Below are positions 50,767 through 59,689 of a DNA stretch of 64,000 nucleotides, one piece after another. The stretch lies in NCBI GenBank assembly GCA_039026235.1, contig JBCCMQ010000001.1, forward strand, positions 558,001 to 622,000. The letters run 5' to 3'. Numbering within the stretch: the first letter of the stretch is position 1; each line of letters opens with the position of its first letter. The notes below the pieces were generated by a model that saw nothing but the letters and a program-made list of their open reading frames with translations, was not told where the DNA came from and did no database searches. This DNA is from JBCCMQ01 sp039026235. Lineage in GTDB: Bacteria; Pseudomonadota; Alphaproteobacteria; Rhodobacterales; Rhodobacteraceae. The translations under genes were made by a program, and so were the position numbers.

Positions 50767-52074
50767 ATGGCCAACACCGCAGATGTTATCGTGATCGGAA
50801 CCGGGGTCATCGGAAGCGCCGTTGCTTTCGAACTTGCCAAGGGCGGGCGCTCTGTCCTGTCGCTCGATCGTAACACCGCGGTCGGCCACGGATCGACGGC
50901 CGGGTCCTGTGCGATCATCCGCATGCATTATTCGACCTTCGACGGAACGGCCTTTGCCTGGGAAGGCTATCACTATTGGCGCGACTGGGCGGACTACCTG
51001 GGGCTTTCGTCTTCGACCGAACTGGCGCAGTTCAGGGAAGTGGGCTGTCTTGTGATGAAGACGGACGCCAACGCCTATCTGGAAAAGCACATGCACTACA
51101 GTGCCGACCTCGACTGTCCTTTTGAGGAATGGTCGCCCGAGAAGATCTCGGAAAGGCTGCCAATCTACACCATGGACAGCTTCGCGCCGCCCAAGTCCCG
51201 CGATGACCCGGCCTTTGGGCAGGCCAACGGCCAGCGGCTGCGCGGCGGCGTCTATTGGCCCCATGCGGGCTATGTGACCGACCCGGCGCTTTCGGCACAG
51301 AACCTCGCCGAGGCAGCAGGTCAGCACGGCGCAAAAACCCGCCTTGGTGCCGAGGTTAGCGCCATTCTGCAAGAGGCCGGGCGCGTGCAGGGTGTGCGGC
51401 TGGCCGATGGAGAGGAACTTTTCGCTCCGGTCGTCGTCAATGTGGCCGGGCCCGGATCGGCCCATATCAATGCCATGGCCGGGGTGACCGACGATATGAC
51501 CATCGCGACCCGGCCCCTTCGCCAGGAAGTCGTGCATGTGCCAGCGCCCGAAGGGTTCGACTTTGAAAATGACGGCACCATCGTCAGCGACAGTGACATC
51601 GCCTGCTACTGCCGGCCGGAACGGGGCAACCACATCCTTGTGGGAAGCGAGGATCCGCCCTGCGATCCCCATGTTTGGACCGAAAGCGATGTAGACTACC
51701 CGCGCGACTTTACCGATCAATGGTCGCTTCAGGCCATGCGCTATGGACAGCGGGTTCCGACGTTGGGCATCCCCAGCCGGATGCGGGGCGTCGTCGATCT
51801 TTATGACGCCTCGACCGACTGGATCCCGATTTATGACAAATCAGCTTTGCCTGGTTTCTACATGGCCTGCGGGACCAGCGGGAACCAGTACAAGAACGCG
51901 CCAATCGCCGGAAAGCTGATGGCAGGGCTGATCGACTATTGCGAAGGCGGTGTGGACCATGACGCTGCGCCGATGTCGTTCCGACTGCCCTACATCGACC
52001 GAGAGATTGATGCGGGCTTCTATTCCAGGCGTCGCGCGATCAATGAGGAATCGTCTTTCTCGGTTCTGGGATAG
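50767..52074 (+). CDS. FAD-dependent amine oxidase-like oxidoreductase (DAO family)
   Basis: A 435-residue FAD enzyme of the D-amino-acid oxidase/sarcosine oxidase family. ADVIVIGTGVIGSAVAFEL binds FAD, and GHGSTAGSCAIIRMHYST follows. C-terminal PGFYMACGTSGNQYKNAP covers the active-site strand. It lacks the GCV_T domain of the flavoprotein at 46804, so any formaldehyde or C1 unit must be captured elsewhere. It starts 13 nt after the mttB-like gene, with AAGGAAAG upstream. It probably removes a further methyl or deaminates the product. Confidence 0.87.
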   Translation: MANTADVIVIGTGVIGSAVAFELAKGGRSVLSLDRNTAVGHGSTAGSCAIIRMHYSTFDGTAFAWEGYHYWRDWADYLGLSSSTELAQFREVGCLVMKTDANAYLEKHMHYSADLDCPFEEWSPEKISERLPIYTMDSFAPPKSRDDPAFGQANGQRLRGGVYWPHAGYVTDPALSAQNLAEAAGQHGAKTRLGAEVSAILQEAGRVQGVRLADGEELFAPVVVNVAGPGSAHINAMAGVTDDMTIATRPLRQEVVHVPAPEGFDFENDGTIVSDSDIACYCRPERGNHILVGSEDPPCDPHVWTESDVDYPRDFTDQWSLQAMRYGQRVPTLGIPSRMRGVVDLYDASTDWIPIYDKSALPGFYMACGTSGNQYKNAPIAGKLMAGLIDYCEGGVDHDAAPMSFRLPYIDREIDAGFYSRRRAINEESSFSVLG

Positions 52075-52196
52075 GTCCGGCTAAGCACGGGGCTGGCGCG
52101 GCTCGGGTCGCGCCGTCCCCGTTGCAAACACCCGGCGTATCGCCCACAAGATATCCGGCAGCACGGATCAAGTGCCAGCAGGGGACAGCAGGCCAC

Positions 52197-53093
52197 ATGC
52201 AGGAAGAGATCGCAGGCGTCATCGCCGGGGGCACGATGCTTGAACGCATCGCCGGTGGCTTCACCTTCACGGAAGGGCCGATCTGGCATCCCGAAGAAAA
52301 CTGGCTGATTTTTTCCGATATCGCCGAAAGCATCCAGTACAAGTGGTTTCCCGATGGCCGGCTAGAGGTCTTCCGGCGCCCGTCGAACCAGGCCAACGGC
52401 AATGCTTTTGACCGCGACGGGCAGGTGATCAGCTGCGAGCACGCGACATCGCATCTGGTGCTGCACGATCATGGTGGCAAGCGGACGCGCATCTTGGCCA
52501 GTCATTTCGAGGGCAAGGAACTGAACAGCCCGAATGACGTTATTTGCGACAAATCGGGAAGGATCTGGTTTACCGACCCATCGTTTGGCCGCACACGCGA
52601 AGATCTGGGCGTCCTTCGGGATCAAGAGCTGGGTTTTCAGGGGGTGTTCCGACTGGACCCGGACGGGACCCTGACCATAGTTGCGGGCGATCTTAAGCAG
52701 CCCAACGGGCTTTGCCTTTCCGCCGATGAAACGGTGCTCTTTGTCAATGACAGTTGGGGTCCCACGATCCATGCCTTCGATGTCGGTACTGAGGGCACGC
52801 TGTCAGAGGGCAGGCTTTGGAGTGTTGTCGAGGGTGAGGGCCCCGGCGTACCCGATGGCATGAAACTTGATCTCGGCGGGCGCCTTTTCTGCAATGGACC
52901 CGGCGGCGTCCACGTATTTGCGCCCGACGCCACCCATTTGGGTGTGATCCGGACACCCGAAAAATCGACCAATTTCTGCTTTGGCGGGCCTGGTCGCACC
53001 CGGCTTTTCATCACGGCCAGCACCAGTGTCTACGCCATTGACACGCAGACCAAGGGCGCGCCGATGATCCCCGGCTGGAACGGGCGCGCATGA
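52197..53093 (+). CDS. SMP-30/gluconolactonase/LRE family protein
   Basis: A six-bladed beta-propeller lactonase of 298 residues. FTEGPIWHPEENWLIFSDI holds the first metal-binding Glu, SPNDVICDKSGRIWFTDP the Asn/Asp ligands, and PDGMKLDLGGRLFCNGPGG the last Asp. Acts on sugar or sugar-acid lactones, or on organophosphate-like esters, in the cytosol. The start at 52197 (MQEEIAGVIAGG) is preferred to a longer frame from 52122. It overlaps the amidotransferase gene by 4 nt. Its presence suggests a lactone intermediate in the pathway. Confidence 0.88.
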   Translation: MQEEIAGVIAGGTMLERIAGGFTFTEGPIWHPEENWLIFSDIAESIQYKWFPDGRLEVFRRPSNQANGNAFDRDGQVISCEHATSHLVLHDHGGKRTRILASHFEGKELNSPNDVICDKSGRIWFTDPSFGRTREDLGVLRDQELGFQGVFRLDPDGTLTIVAGDLKQPNGLCLSADETVLFVNDSWGPTIHAFDVGTEGTLSEGRLWSVVEGEGPGVPDGMKLDLGGRLFCNGPGGVHVFAPDATHLGVIRTPEKSTNFCFGGPGRTRLFITASTSVYAIDTQTKGAPMIPGWNGRA

Positions 53094-53815
53094 AGCCATT
53101 TCTGATCCTGCAACTGCGCCCCGAAACCGAGGCCGCCGATGGTGAATTTGCCGCTATTGTGGAAAAAGGCGGGATCGCGGCGGGTCGCGGCCACCGGATC
53201 CGGCTGGATCAAACCGATCTGCCGGATGATCTGCGACTGGACGACTATGCCGCCGTGATCGTGGGCGGCGGGCCAGGATGCATCAGCGATGCGCCGGACC
53301 GCAAATCGCCGATTGAGGCGCGCATCGAGAATGCGATCATGGGGCTGATGCCCGAGATTGACGCACGCGATCACCCCTACCTCGGGTGCTGTTACGGCAT
53401 TGGTATCCTCGCGCACCATTTGGGTGCGCCGGTGACAAAGCAACGCTACTCAGAACCCGTTGGGGTCTCGGCCTGCAGGATTGCTGGCGACGATCCGCTT
53501 CTGGCCGGCTGCCCGCCCGCATTCGATGCCTTCGTCGGTCACAAGGAAGCCGTGCAAAGCTTGCCGCCCGACTGTGCGCACCTTGTGTCGTCTGAGGCCT
53601 GCCCCTTTCAGATGATCCGCTACAAATCCAATGTCTATGCAACCCAGTTCCATCCGGAAGCGGATGCCGACGAGTTTGAGACACGGATCCGGATCTATAA
53701 AGACAGGGGTTACTTCCCACCCGAAGATGCCGAGCGGCTGATCGCCGTGTGTCGCGGCGCGGATGTGACGGCGCCCGTCAGGATCCTGCGGAACTTCGTG
53801 GCGCGCTACGGTTAG
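53090..53815 (+). CDS. class I glutamine amidotransferase-like protein
   Basis: A 241-residue GATase1 protein (GuaA N-terminal type, stand-alone). The nucleophile Cys lies in LGCCYGIGILAHH and the His/Glu pair in ATQFHPEADADEF. VIVGGGPGCISDAP is the usual first loop. Stand-alone enzymes of this type include gamma-glutamyl-amide hydrolases acting on gamma-glutamylated amines. Coupling to the lactonase gene by overlap, and to amine genes upstream, makes hydrolysis of a gamma-glutamyl amide a reasonable idea but unproven. Confidence 0.87.
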   Translation: MKPFLILQLRPETEAADGEFAAIVEKGGIAAGRGHRIRLDQTDLPDDLRLDDYAAVIVGGGPGCISDAPDRKSPIEARIENAIMGLMPEIDARDHPYLGCCYGIGILAHHLGAPVTKQRYSEPVGVSACRIAGDDPLLAGCPPAFDAFVGHKEAVQSLPPDCAHLVSSEACPFQMIRYKSNVYATQFHPEADADEFETRIRIYKDRGYFPPEDAERLIAVCRGADVTAPVRILRNFVARYG

Positions 53816-53947
53816 CGCAGAACCGGTTCCGCCCGAAGACCGAACTTCCGGCCCCGGGCAGTACCAACCCGCCTTGCCAGTCTCTTCCCAAAAGCCATTC
53901 GCGGCGATAGCCTAGGATCTGATCCCGGTCCTGAGAGAGATTGCCAA

Positions 53948-55417
53948 ATGCCATTTAGAACCTTCGCTCTTGCCGCAGCTTTTACGTTCGCAGCCCAAGC
54001 CGCCACCGCCCAGACGTCCATCACCATTGGGATGCAGCTTGAGCCCCCCAACCTTGACCCGACCGGTGGCGCAGCGGCAGCCATCGACGAGGTGGTTTAT
54101 GCCAACCTATTCGAAGGGCTGACCCGCTACCGCGAAGACGGATCTATCGCCCCGGCGTTGGCCGAAAGCTGGACGATTTCCGAAGATGGCACCGAATACA
54201 CGTTTGTCCTAGAGGACGGCGTGACGTTCCATGACGGGTCGGAAATGACGGCGGATGATGTTAAATTTTCGCTCGACCGGGCCCGGGCCGAGGACAGCAC
54301 CAACGCCCAGAAGGCCCTATTTGCTGGTATCGAAGAGGTCGCGGTTGTCGATGATTTGACCGTCAAGATCACCCTTTCTGGGCCAAACGGTGGGTTCCTG
54401 ACAAATCTTGCCTGGGGTGACGCGGTCATCCTTGCCCCGGAAACGGTCGACCAGGCGGCAACCGCCCCTGTGGGCACCGGACCGTTCAAGTTCTCTGAAT
54501 GGGTGCAGGGAGACAGGGTCGAACTGGTGGCCAACCCCGATTACTGGGGAGAAAAACCGGCGCTGGAAAGCGCGACCTTCAAATTCATATCGGACCCCAG
54601 CGCCGCCTTTGCTGCGGTCATGGCCGGTGATATCGATGCGTTTCCGGGCTACCCGGCGCCCGAAACACTTGTTCAGTTTGACGCCGATCCACGATTTCAG
54701 CTGCTGGTCGGTTCGACCGAGGGCGAGACGATCCTCTCAACCAACAACAAGTCTGAGAAACTTACGGATATCCGGGTGCGGCAGGCGATCGCCCATGCGA
54801 TCAACCGTCAGGAAATCATTGACGGTGCGATGTTCGGTTACGGGACGCCCATCGGCACGCATTTCGCCCCCCACAATCCCGACTACGTGGATCTGACGGG
54901 CATGTCCGATTTCGATCCCGAAAAGTCGAAGGCGCTGCTTGCCGAAGCCGGTGTAGAGAACCTGACGCTGTCCTTGAAGCTGCCGCCGCCGAGCTACGCG
55001 CGCCGTGGGGGTGAGATCGTAGCGGCGCAACTTCGGGCCGTTGGCATCGATACTGAGATAGAAAACGTTGAATGGGCCCAGTGGCTGGAACAGGTTTTCC
55101 GAGGCAAAGACTTTGACCTGACGATCGTCAGCCATACCGAGCCGATGGACATCGGCATCTATGCGCGCCCGGATTATTACTTTCAGTACGACAAGCCGGA
55201 ATTTCAGGCGTTGATGGAGGATCTGACCGCTGCGGTTGAGGCCGGTGCCCGGTCCGATCTGCTAGCCCAGGCGCAACAGATGATCGCCGATGACTTTGTG
55301 AACGGCTATCTTTTCCAGCTTGCCCGGACCGGCGTTGCGGATGCCAAGATCCAGGGGCTCTGGAAAAACGCGCCGACCCAAGCCAACGACCTGACCGGGG
55401 TTAGTTGGACACAATAG
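53948..55417 (+). CDS. ABC transporter substrate-binding protein (SBP_bac_5), orphan
   Basis: A 489-residue periplasmic peptide/nickel-type binding protein. The signal peptide MPFRTFALAAAFTFAAQA is cleaved near ATAQ-TS. Typical segments are EPPNLDPTGGAAAAIDEVVYANL, LEDGVTFHDGSEMTADDVKFS and IRVRQAIAHAINRQEI. No permease or ATPase follows; a terminator does. It may share the permeases of the importer at 41135-45169 as an alternative receptor. Clearly distinct from the 683-residue receptor. Confidence 0.92.
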   Translation: MPFRTFALAAAFTFAAQAATAQTSITIGMQLEPPNLDPTGGAAAAIDEVVYANLFEGLTRYREDGSIAPALAESWTISEDGTEYTFVLEDGVTFHDGSEMTADDVKFSLDRARAEDSTNAQKALFAGIEEVAVVDDLTVKITLSGPNGGFLTNLAWGDAVILAPETVDQAATAPVGTGPFKFSEWVQGDRVELVANPDYWGEKPALESATFKFISDPSAAFAAVMAGDIDAFPGYPAPETLVQFDADPRFQLLVGSTEGETILSTNNKSEKLTDIRVRQAIAHAINRQEIIDGAMFGYGTPIGTHFAPHNPDYVDLTGMSDFDPEKSKALLAEAGVENLTLSLKLPPPSYARRGGEIVAAQLRAVGIDTEIENVEWAQWLEQVFRGKDFDLTIVSHTEPMDIGIYARPDYYFQYDKPEFQALMEDLTAAVEAGARSDLLAQAQQMIADDFVNGYLFQLARTGVADAKIQGLWKNAPTQANDLTGVSWTQ

Positions 55418-55441
55418 CGTCGCCTCTTTTACAGTGATGGT

Positions 55442-55474
55442 ACGGCCGCCGTCGGCAGGTGGCCGGCCGTTTTT
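55442..55474 (+). terminator. rho-independent terminator after the orphan binding-protein gene
   Basis: ACGGCCGCC (55442-55450) pairs with GGCCGGCCGT (55461-55470) with one bulge across a 10-nt loop, then a T run (55470-55474). It closes the long accessory cluster. Confidence 0.75.
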
Positions 55475-55505
55475 CATTTGAGCATTCTAAAAAAGGGCAT
55501 TTGCC

Positions 55506-56501
55506 ATGACCAAGTATTTCTTCACGACCCGCGATATCAGAACCCGCGGCGGTCGCCGGTTCTTCGGCGACGAACCGGCGCCCCCATCCTTTCTGATGCT
55601 GCCTGAGACGGCCACGACGATGCACCCCGATGACCGTGAAAAAGGGGCAGGGCGACGGCGGCGATGGGCGCGTGCGATCCTGGCGGATGCGCTCGCCGGC
55701 GGTGATCCCGAAAAGAAAGATGGCGATATCGTCGTCTTCGTTCACGGCTATAACAACGATGCGCAGGACGTCTTCAACAACTACGGCGATCTCAGCACGA
55801 ACCTGCGTGCTTCCGGTTTGGGCGGTGCGGTGTTCGTGTCCTATTCCTGGCCCGCCAAGGGGTCCTTTCTGAACTATCTCGAAGACGACAGCGACGCTCG
55901 CGCGAGCGCCATTGATCTGGTCAAATCGGGTTTAGAGCTGTTTGCGCGCCTCACGGACCCGGACTGTCGCATCCGGGTGCATGTGATGGCCCATTCCATG
56001 GGGTGCCTTGTGGTGCGTGAGGCGCTGCGCGCGGCACCGGGCGCCAAACCAACCCGGGATGGCGCCTGGGGCATTACGCAACTGATCACCTATGGCGCTG
56101 ATATCTCCAAGCGTTCGCTTCGTCAGCCCGACGGCGAAGCGATGTTCGCGAAATCCCAAAGGTTCACCAATTACTTCAACCGGCAGGATCAGGCTTTGGC
56201 GACATCAAACGTCAAACGCTTTGCCACGGCACCGCGTCTGGGCCGCCACGGTGCGCCGAACGAGAGGCTGGATGACATGGTTGATATCGATGTCACCGAT
56301 CACTGGCGCGACGTCGCTGACACCCAGGGTTTGCTTGAGGGCATTCCGGCCAGCCACAATTTCTATCGTCGCGACATGCAGTTCGCGCTCGATGTGGCCT
56401 TTACCATCAAAGGTGATCTTGACCGACGGCAAATCCCGACCCGCACAGATTCCCATGAACCCGGGCGCATGCGCCTTAAGCGCATCAGCGAAATGAACTA
56501 G
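55506..56501 (+). CDS. alpha/beta-hydrolase, DUF900-like
   Basis: A 331-residue hydrolase resembling the DUF900 family. IVVFVHGYNNDAQDVFNNY is the oxyanion strand-turn, VHVMAHSMGCLVVREAL holds the Ser nucleophile (HSMG), and PASHNFYRRD may hold the His. No signal peptide or membrane helix is seen; the N-terminus MTKYFFTTRDIRTRGGRRFF is unusual. Members of this group are lipase-like, and substrate is unknown. Monocistronic between two hairpins. Confidence 0.85.
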   Translation: MTKYFFTTRDIRTRGGRRFFGDEPAPPSFLMLPETATTMHPDDREKGAGRRRRWARAILADALAGGDPEKKDGDIVVFVHGYNNDAQDVFNNYGDLSTNLRASGLGGAVFVSYSWPAKGSFLNYLEDDSDARASAIDLVKSGLELFARLTDPDCRIRVHVMAHSMGCLVVREALRAAPGAKPTRDGAWGITQLITYGADISKRSLRQPDGEAMFAKSQRFTNYFNRQDQALATSNVKRFATAPRLGRHGAPNERLDDMVDIDVTDHWRDVADTQGLLEGIPASHNFYRRDMQFALDVAFTIKGDLDRRQIPTRTDSHEPGRMRLKRISEMN

Positions 56502-56514
56502 CTCTGTAAGGTTT

Positions 56515-56537
56515 CACCGGGCCGTTTCGGCCCGGTG
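56515..56537. terminator. perfect hairpin between convergent hydrolase and MBL genes
   Basis: CACCGGGCCG (56515-56524) and CGGCCCGGTG (56528-56537) form a perfect 10-bp stem with a TTT loop. Position between convergent genes suggests a bidirectional terminator; neither side has a clear T run. Confidence 0.6.
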
Positions 56538-56550
56538 ATGCCAGTCCTGC

Positions 56551-57429
56551 TTAGCCCGGGTAGACGGCCGCTACCGCTCGGTCGACGGCAAAGACCAGCC
56601 CCAGCCCTTCGTTGCCGGCCATCATTGCTGCGCGCAGCTCTTCTGCGCTGCTCGTCTCGGTCAGGGCCCTTTCCCACTGGTCCAGATAGGCCCGTGTATG
56701 GGCAAATGTCGTTGCGTCATTCGCCGTGTCGAAAAGGCGGTGGCCCGGGATGATCGCGCCCGCGCCGATGGCTTCGATCTGATCCAGACTTGCCCGCCAT
56801 TTGGCAAGATCCTCGGCTGTGGTGTTCTCCGCCACCCACACATGGGTGTCGGCATAGACCAGATCGGACGCCACCACCGTATCAAGCTGCGGGATATGCA
56901 CCCCTGCGACAAGACCCGTGTCACCGTGGAGCGGCCCAATGATGTCAAAGCGTTCGCCTTCAAGGCTGAGTGTGTCGCCGGGCAGGGCCTCTGGAATAAC
57001 AGCCCGGTCGGCAAAGACACCCGGCCGCCCAGCGGCCATCGCCTCTAGCATGCCCTGCGCGCTTTTGGCGACAAGGGGCTGAACTGCACCATGGGCCACC
57101 GGCTTGGCAGTTGGAAATCGGTCCATCAGGACGGCGAGGCCCAGAACGTGGTCAGGATGGTAGTGGCTGATGAAGATCGTCTCTAATTCCCGGCCCGTGG
57201 CCTCGATCATATCGGCGAGCGCGGTCGCGTTCGATTTTGTGAACTGGGCGTCGATGAGCAGGGCCTTTTCATCGCCCAGGACCACGACACTGTCGACGTC
57301 TCCGCCCTGGCTATCGGAGGTGAACACGTCCGCGCCGGCCGTGGCGCCCGTGGCCCGCCCCGCAAAGCCGGTCAGTCCGGCTGTGGCGGCCGTCGTTGCA
57401 AGGAGTGTTCTTCGGTCAAGCAGCTGCAT
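56551..57429 (-). CDS. MBL-fold metallo-hydrolase with Tat-like signal
   Basis: A 292-residue metallo-beta-lactamase-fold enzyme. The N-terminus MQLLDRRTLLATTAATAGLTG resembles a twin-arginine signal, so it is probably periplasmic. The metal site is ISHYHPDHVLGLAV (HxHxDH), with later ligands in VVASDLVYADTHVW and IIPGHRLFDT. Substrate not evident; relatives include quinoprotein-associated and quorum-lactone hydrolases. The start at 57429 is preferred to one 39 nt upstream. Divergent from the HxlR gene, which probably regulates it. Confidence 0.87.
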   Translation of the reverse strand: MQLLDRRTLLATTAATAGLTGFAGRATGATAGADVFTSDSQGGDVDSVVVLGDEKALLIDAQFTKSNATALADMIEATGRELETIFISHYHPDHVLGLAVLMDRFPTAKPVAHGAVQPLVAKSAQGMLEAMAAGRPGVFADRAVIPEALPGDTLSLEGERFDIIGPLHGDTGLVAGVHIPQLDTVVASDLVYADTHVWVAENTTAEDLAKWRASLDQIEAIGAGAIIPGHRLFDTANDATTFAHTRAYLDQWERALTETSSAEELRAAMMAGNEGLGLVFAVDRAVAAVYPG

Positions 57430-57456
57430 GGAAATGGTCTCCTTGGCATTTCTTTG

Positions 57457-57479
57457 GTTACGAATCATTACTTAGTTAC
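57457..57479. promoter_or_regulatory. candidate HxlR operator between MBL and hxlR genes
   Basis: GTTAC occurs at 57457-57461 and 57475-57479, with TTAC also at 57468-57471, in an AT-rich 100-nt divergent gap. HxlR regulators often bind such GTTAC/TTACTT-type repeats near their own gene. The assignment is from position and resemblance. Confidence 0.4.
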
Positions 57480-57529
57480 TTATTGAGAGCCTTGGGGCTT
57501 GAGAAGACGGCACCTTTGGGGAACCAAGT

Positions 57530-57919
57530 ATGGAAAAAGTTACCAAGAACGGTCTGCGCTACGATCCCGACATCTGTCCGGTGCGCCACGTGCTGGATGG
57601 GATCGGGGACAAATGGACCATTCTGGTCCTTACCGCCCTGAAACGGGGTCAGATGCGGTTCTCGGCGTTACGCCGCGACATCCCCGATATCTCTCAACGG
57701 ATGCTGACCCAGACCCTGCGCAAGCTGGAACGCGATGGCTTTGTGTTGCGTGTTGTCACGCCACAGGTGCCACCCCGGGTCGATTACACGCTTAAACCGC
57801 TGGGCCTGTCCCTGGTTGAAGAGCTTGAGCCGCTGGCTGCCTGGGCGCTTAGCCGCCGCGAGGCAATAGCCATTGCGCGCGCGGAATACGATGCCCGCGC
57901 CGTTGACGGTGCCCAGTAA
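57530..57919 (+). CDS. HxlR-family winged-helix transcriptional regulator
   Basis: A 129-residue DNA-binding protein of the HxlR/MarR-like group, which often senses electrophiles or oxidants through the conserved Cys. CPVRHVLDGIGDKWTILVL carries that Cys at about residue 16. The winged helix includes LRRDIPDISQRMLTQTLRKLE and VPPRVDYTLKPLG. It is divergent from the MBL gene and 58 nt upstream of the PotB-like permease, so either may be a target. Confidence 0.92.
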   Translation: MEKVTKNGLRYDPDICPVRHVLDGIGDKWTILVLTALKRGQMRFSALRRDIPDISQRMLTQTLRKLERDGFVLRVVTPQVPPRVDYTLKPLGLSLVEELEPLAAWALSRREAIAIARAEYDARAVDGAQ

Positions 57920-57977
57920 GACAGCGAAACTGCCCGAGGCCCCTGAAAACGTTCTGAATTTGCTTGAGTGACCCATA

Positions 57978-58883
57978 ATGGGGTGGCATCCAAGAGCCAT
58001 GGGGGCCAGCAGACCGGCAAGACTGAACACCGAGGCACAACACGGCCTTTTGCTGATCGCTCCTCCGCTGATCTACGCGCTTCTGCTGCTGGCAGCACCT
58101 TTGGGGATCATCCTGGTCATCAGCTTCTGGAGCCAGTCAGGTCTTACAATCGACCGCACGCCAACGCTTGAGAACTACCGCGAAGCCTTCACCGATCCGC
58201 TTTACCGCCAGTTGCTGGTGCGTTCGATCTGGGTGGCGGGCCTCGTGACGTTTGTAACCGTCGTTCTGGCCTTTCCAATTGCGTACTTTGTGTCGTTCCA
58301 CGTGGCGCCGTCACGCAAGGCGCTCTGGCTTTTCCTGATTACGATTCCGTTCTGGACCTCGTATCTGATCCGCGTTTTTCTTTGGAAGGTGATCCTCGGC
58401 TTTAACGGTGTTCTGAATTCCTCTCTGCAAGCCATGGGTTTCATTGAGGAACCTCTGACGTTCATCCTGTACAATGTGAATGCTGTGGTGATCACGCTGG
58501 CCCATGCCTATGCGCCCTTCGCCATCCTGCCAATTTACGTGGCGCTTGAGCGGATCGACAAATCGCTGATAGAGGCTGCCATGGATCTGGGCGAAACGGC
58601 CGCCTCGGCATTCCTGCGTGTCACCCTGCCGCTGGCGATGCCGGGCGTGGTGGCGGCAACGTTGATCGTCTTTATCCCGACCATTGGCGATTACGTGACG
58701 CCGCGGCTTGTGGGCGGACCCGGCGGGCTGCTGATTGCCAACATGATCCAGACCCAGTTTCTGCGGCTGAACAACATGCCCATGGGCGCGACGCTTGCCA
58801 TTGTCGCTATGGTCTCGGTCGCGCTGATTGCCCTGGCTTTCGTCTGGCTCAATCGCCGATACCTGAAGTCGGCCAAGCGATGA
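57978..58883 (+). CDS. ABC transporter permease (PotB-like)
   Basis: Inner-membrane subunit of a spermidine/putrescine-type importer, 301 residues with about six helices. LLLIAPPLIYALLLLAAPLG starts the first, and the EAA loop is EAAMDLGETAASAFLRVTLPLAMPG. Start at 57978 has a weak ribosome binding site; an in-frame ATG at 57999 is an alternative. It overlaps the PotC-like gene by 4 nt. No binding-protein gene is adjacent. Confidence 0.9.
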   Translation: MGWHPRAMGASRPARLNTEAQHGLLLIAPPLIYALLLLAAPLGIILVISFWSQSGLTIDRTPTLENYREAFTDPLYRQLLVRSIWVAGLVTFVTVVLAFPIAYFVSFHVAPSRKALWLFLITIPFWTSYLIRVFLWKVILGFNGVLNSSLQAMGFIEEPLTFILYNVNAVVITLAHAYAPFAILPIYVALERIDKSLIEAAMDLGETAASAFLRVTLPLAMPGVVAATLIVFIPTIGDYVTPRLVGGPGGLLIANMIQTQFLRLNNMPMGATLAIVAMVSVALIALAFVWLNRRYLKSAKR

Positions 58884-59689
58884 GACGTCGGTGGCTTGGC
58901 GTCTACGCGGTCGCCTATCTTCTGTTTCTCTATGCCCCGATCCTGCTTCTTCCGCTTTTCGCCTTCAACGCATCCACGATAATTGCGTTTCCGCTGCAGG
59001 GTTTCACGACAGAGTGGTTTGTCGACCTGACGACGGTCAGCGCATTGCATGATGCCGTGAAGAACAGTCTTCTTATTGCCCTTGTCACGGCAGTGCTTTC
59101 GACAGTCCTGGGCATTTGCGCGGCCCGGGCGGGTGCGCGTTACAGCTTTCCCGCGAAGTCGCCGATTATGGGTTTCATCATGGTGCCGCTGGTCCTGCCA
59201 GAAATCATCGTCGGCGTATCCCTGCTGGTGCTTCTTATACAGATACTTGGTGTATCCCTTTCTTCCCTGACCGTGATCCTGGGCCACGTGCTGATCTGCA
59301 CGCCGTTTTCCGTTTCCATTCTGAACACCAGTTTTCAAAGCCTCGATCCGGCGCTTGAAGAGGCGGCGGTCGATCTTGGGGAAACACCCTGGTCCAGTTT
59401 TCGCCTGATCGTGTTGCCGCTGGTGACGCCCGGCTTGATTTCTTCCTTTCTGATCGCCTTCACGATCAGCTTTGACGAATTCATCATCGCTTTCTTCCTG
59501 TCGGGGGTCGAGCCAACCCTGCCGGTCTACATCTGGGGCCAGCTTCGCTTTCCGCAGCAATTGCCCGTCATCATGGCCCTTGGCACCATACTCGTTGGCT
59601 TCTCGATCCTGCTTCTTACGGTGGCCGAGATCTTCCGGCGGCGCGGTCTCGCGCGCGCCGGCGCCTTGGATCAGGGGGGATTTCTGTGA
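58880..59689 (+). CDS. ABC transporter permease (PotC-like)
   Basis: Second permease of the PotBCA-type importer, 269 residues. Helix one is LGVYAVAYLLFLYAPILLLPLF. The EAA loop reads EAAVDLGETPWSSFRLIVLPLVTPG, followed by FTISFDEFIIAFFLSG, typical of PotC. Overlaps both neighbours by 4 nt (ATGA and GTGA), so the three are translationally coupled. Confidence 0.92.
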   Translation: MRRRWLGVYAVAYLLFLYAPILLLPLFAFNASTIIAFPLQGFTTEWFVDLTTVSALHDAVKNSLLIALVTAVLSTVLGICAARAGARYSFPAKSPIMGFIMVPLVLPEIIVGVSLLVLLIQILGVSLSSLTVILGHVLICTPFSVSILNTSFQSLDPALEEAAVDLGETPWSSFRLIVLPLVTPGLISSFLIAFTISFDEFIIAFFLSGVEPTLPVYIWGQLRFPQQLPVIMALGTILVGFSILLLTVAEIFRRRGLARAGALDQGGFL

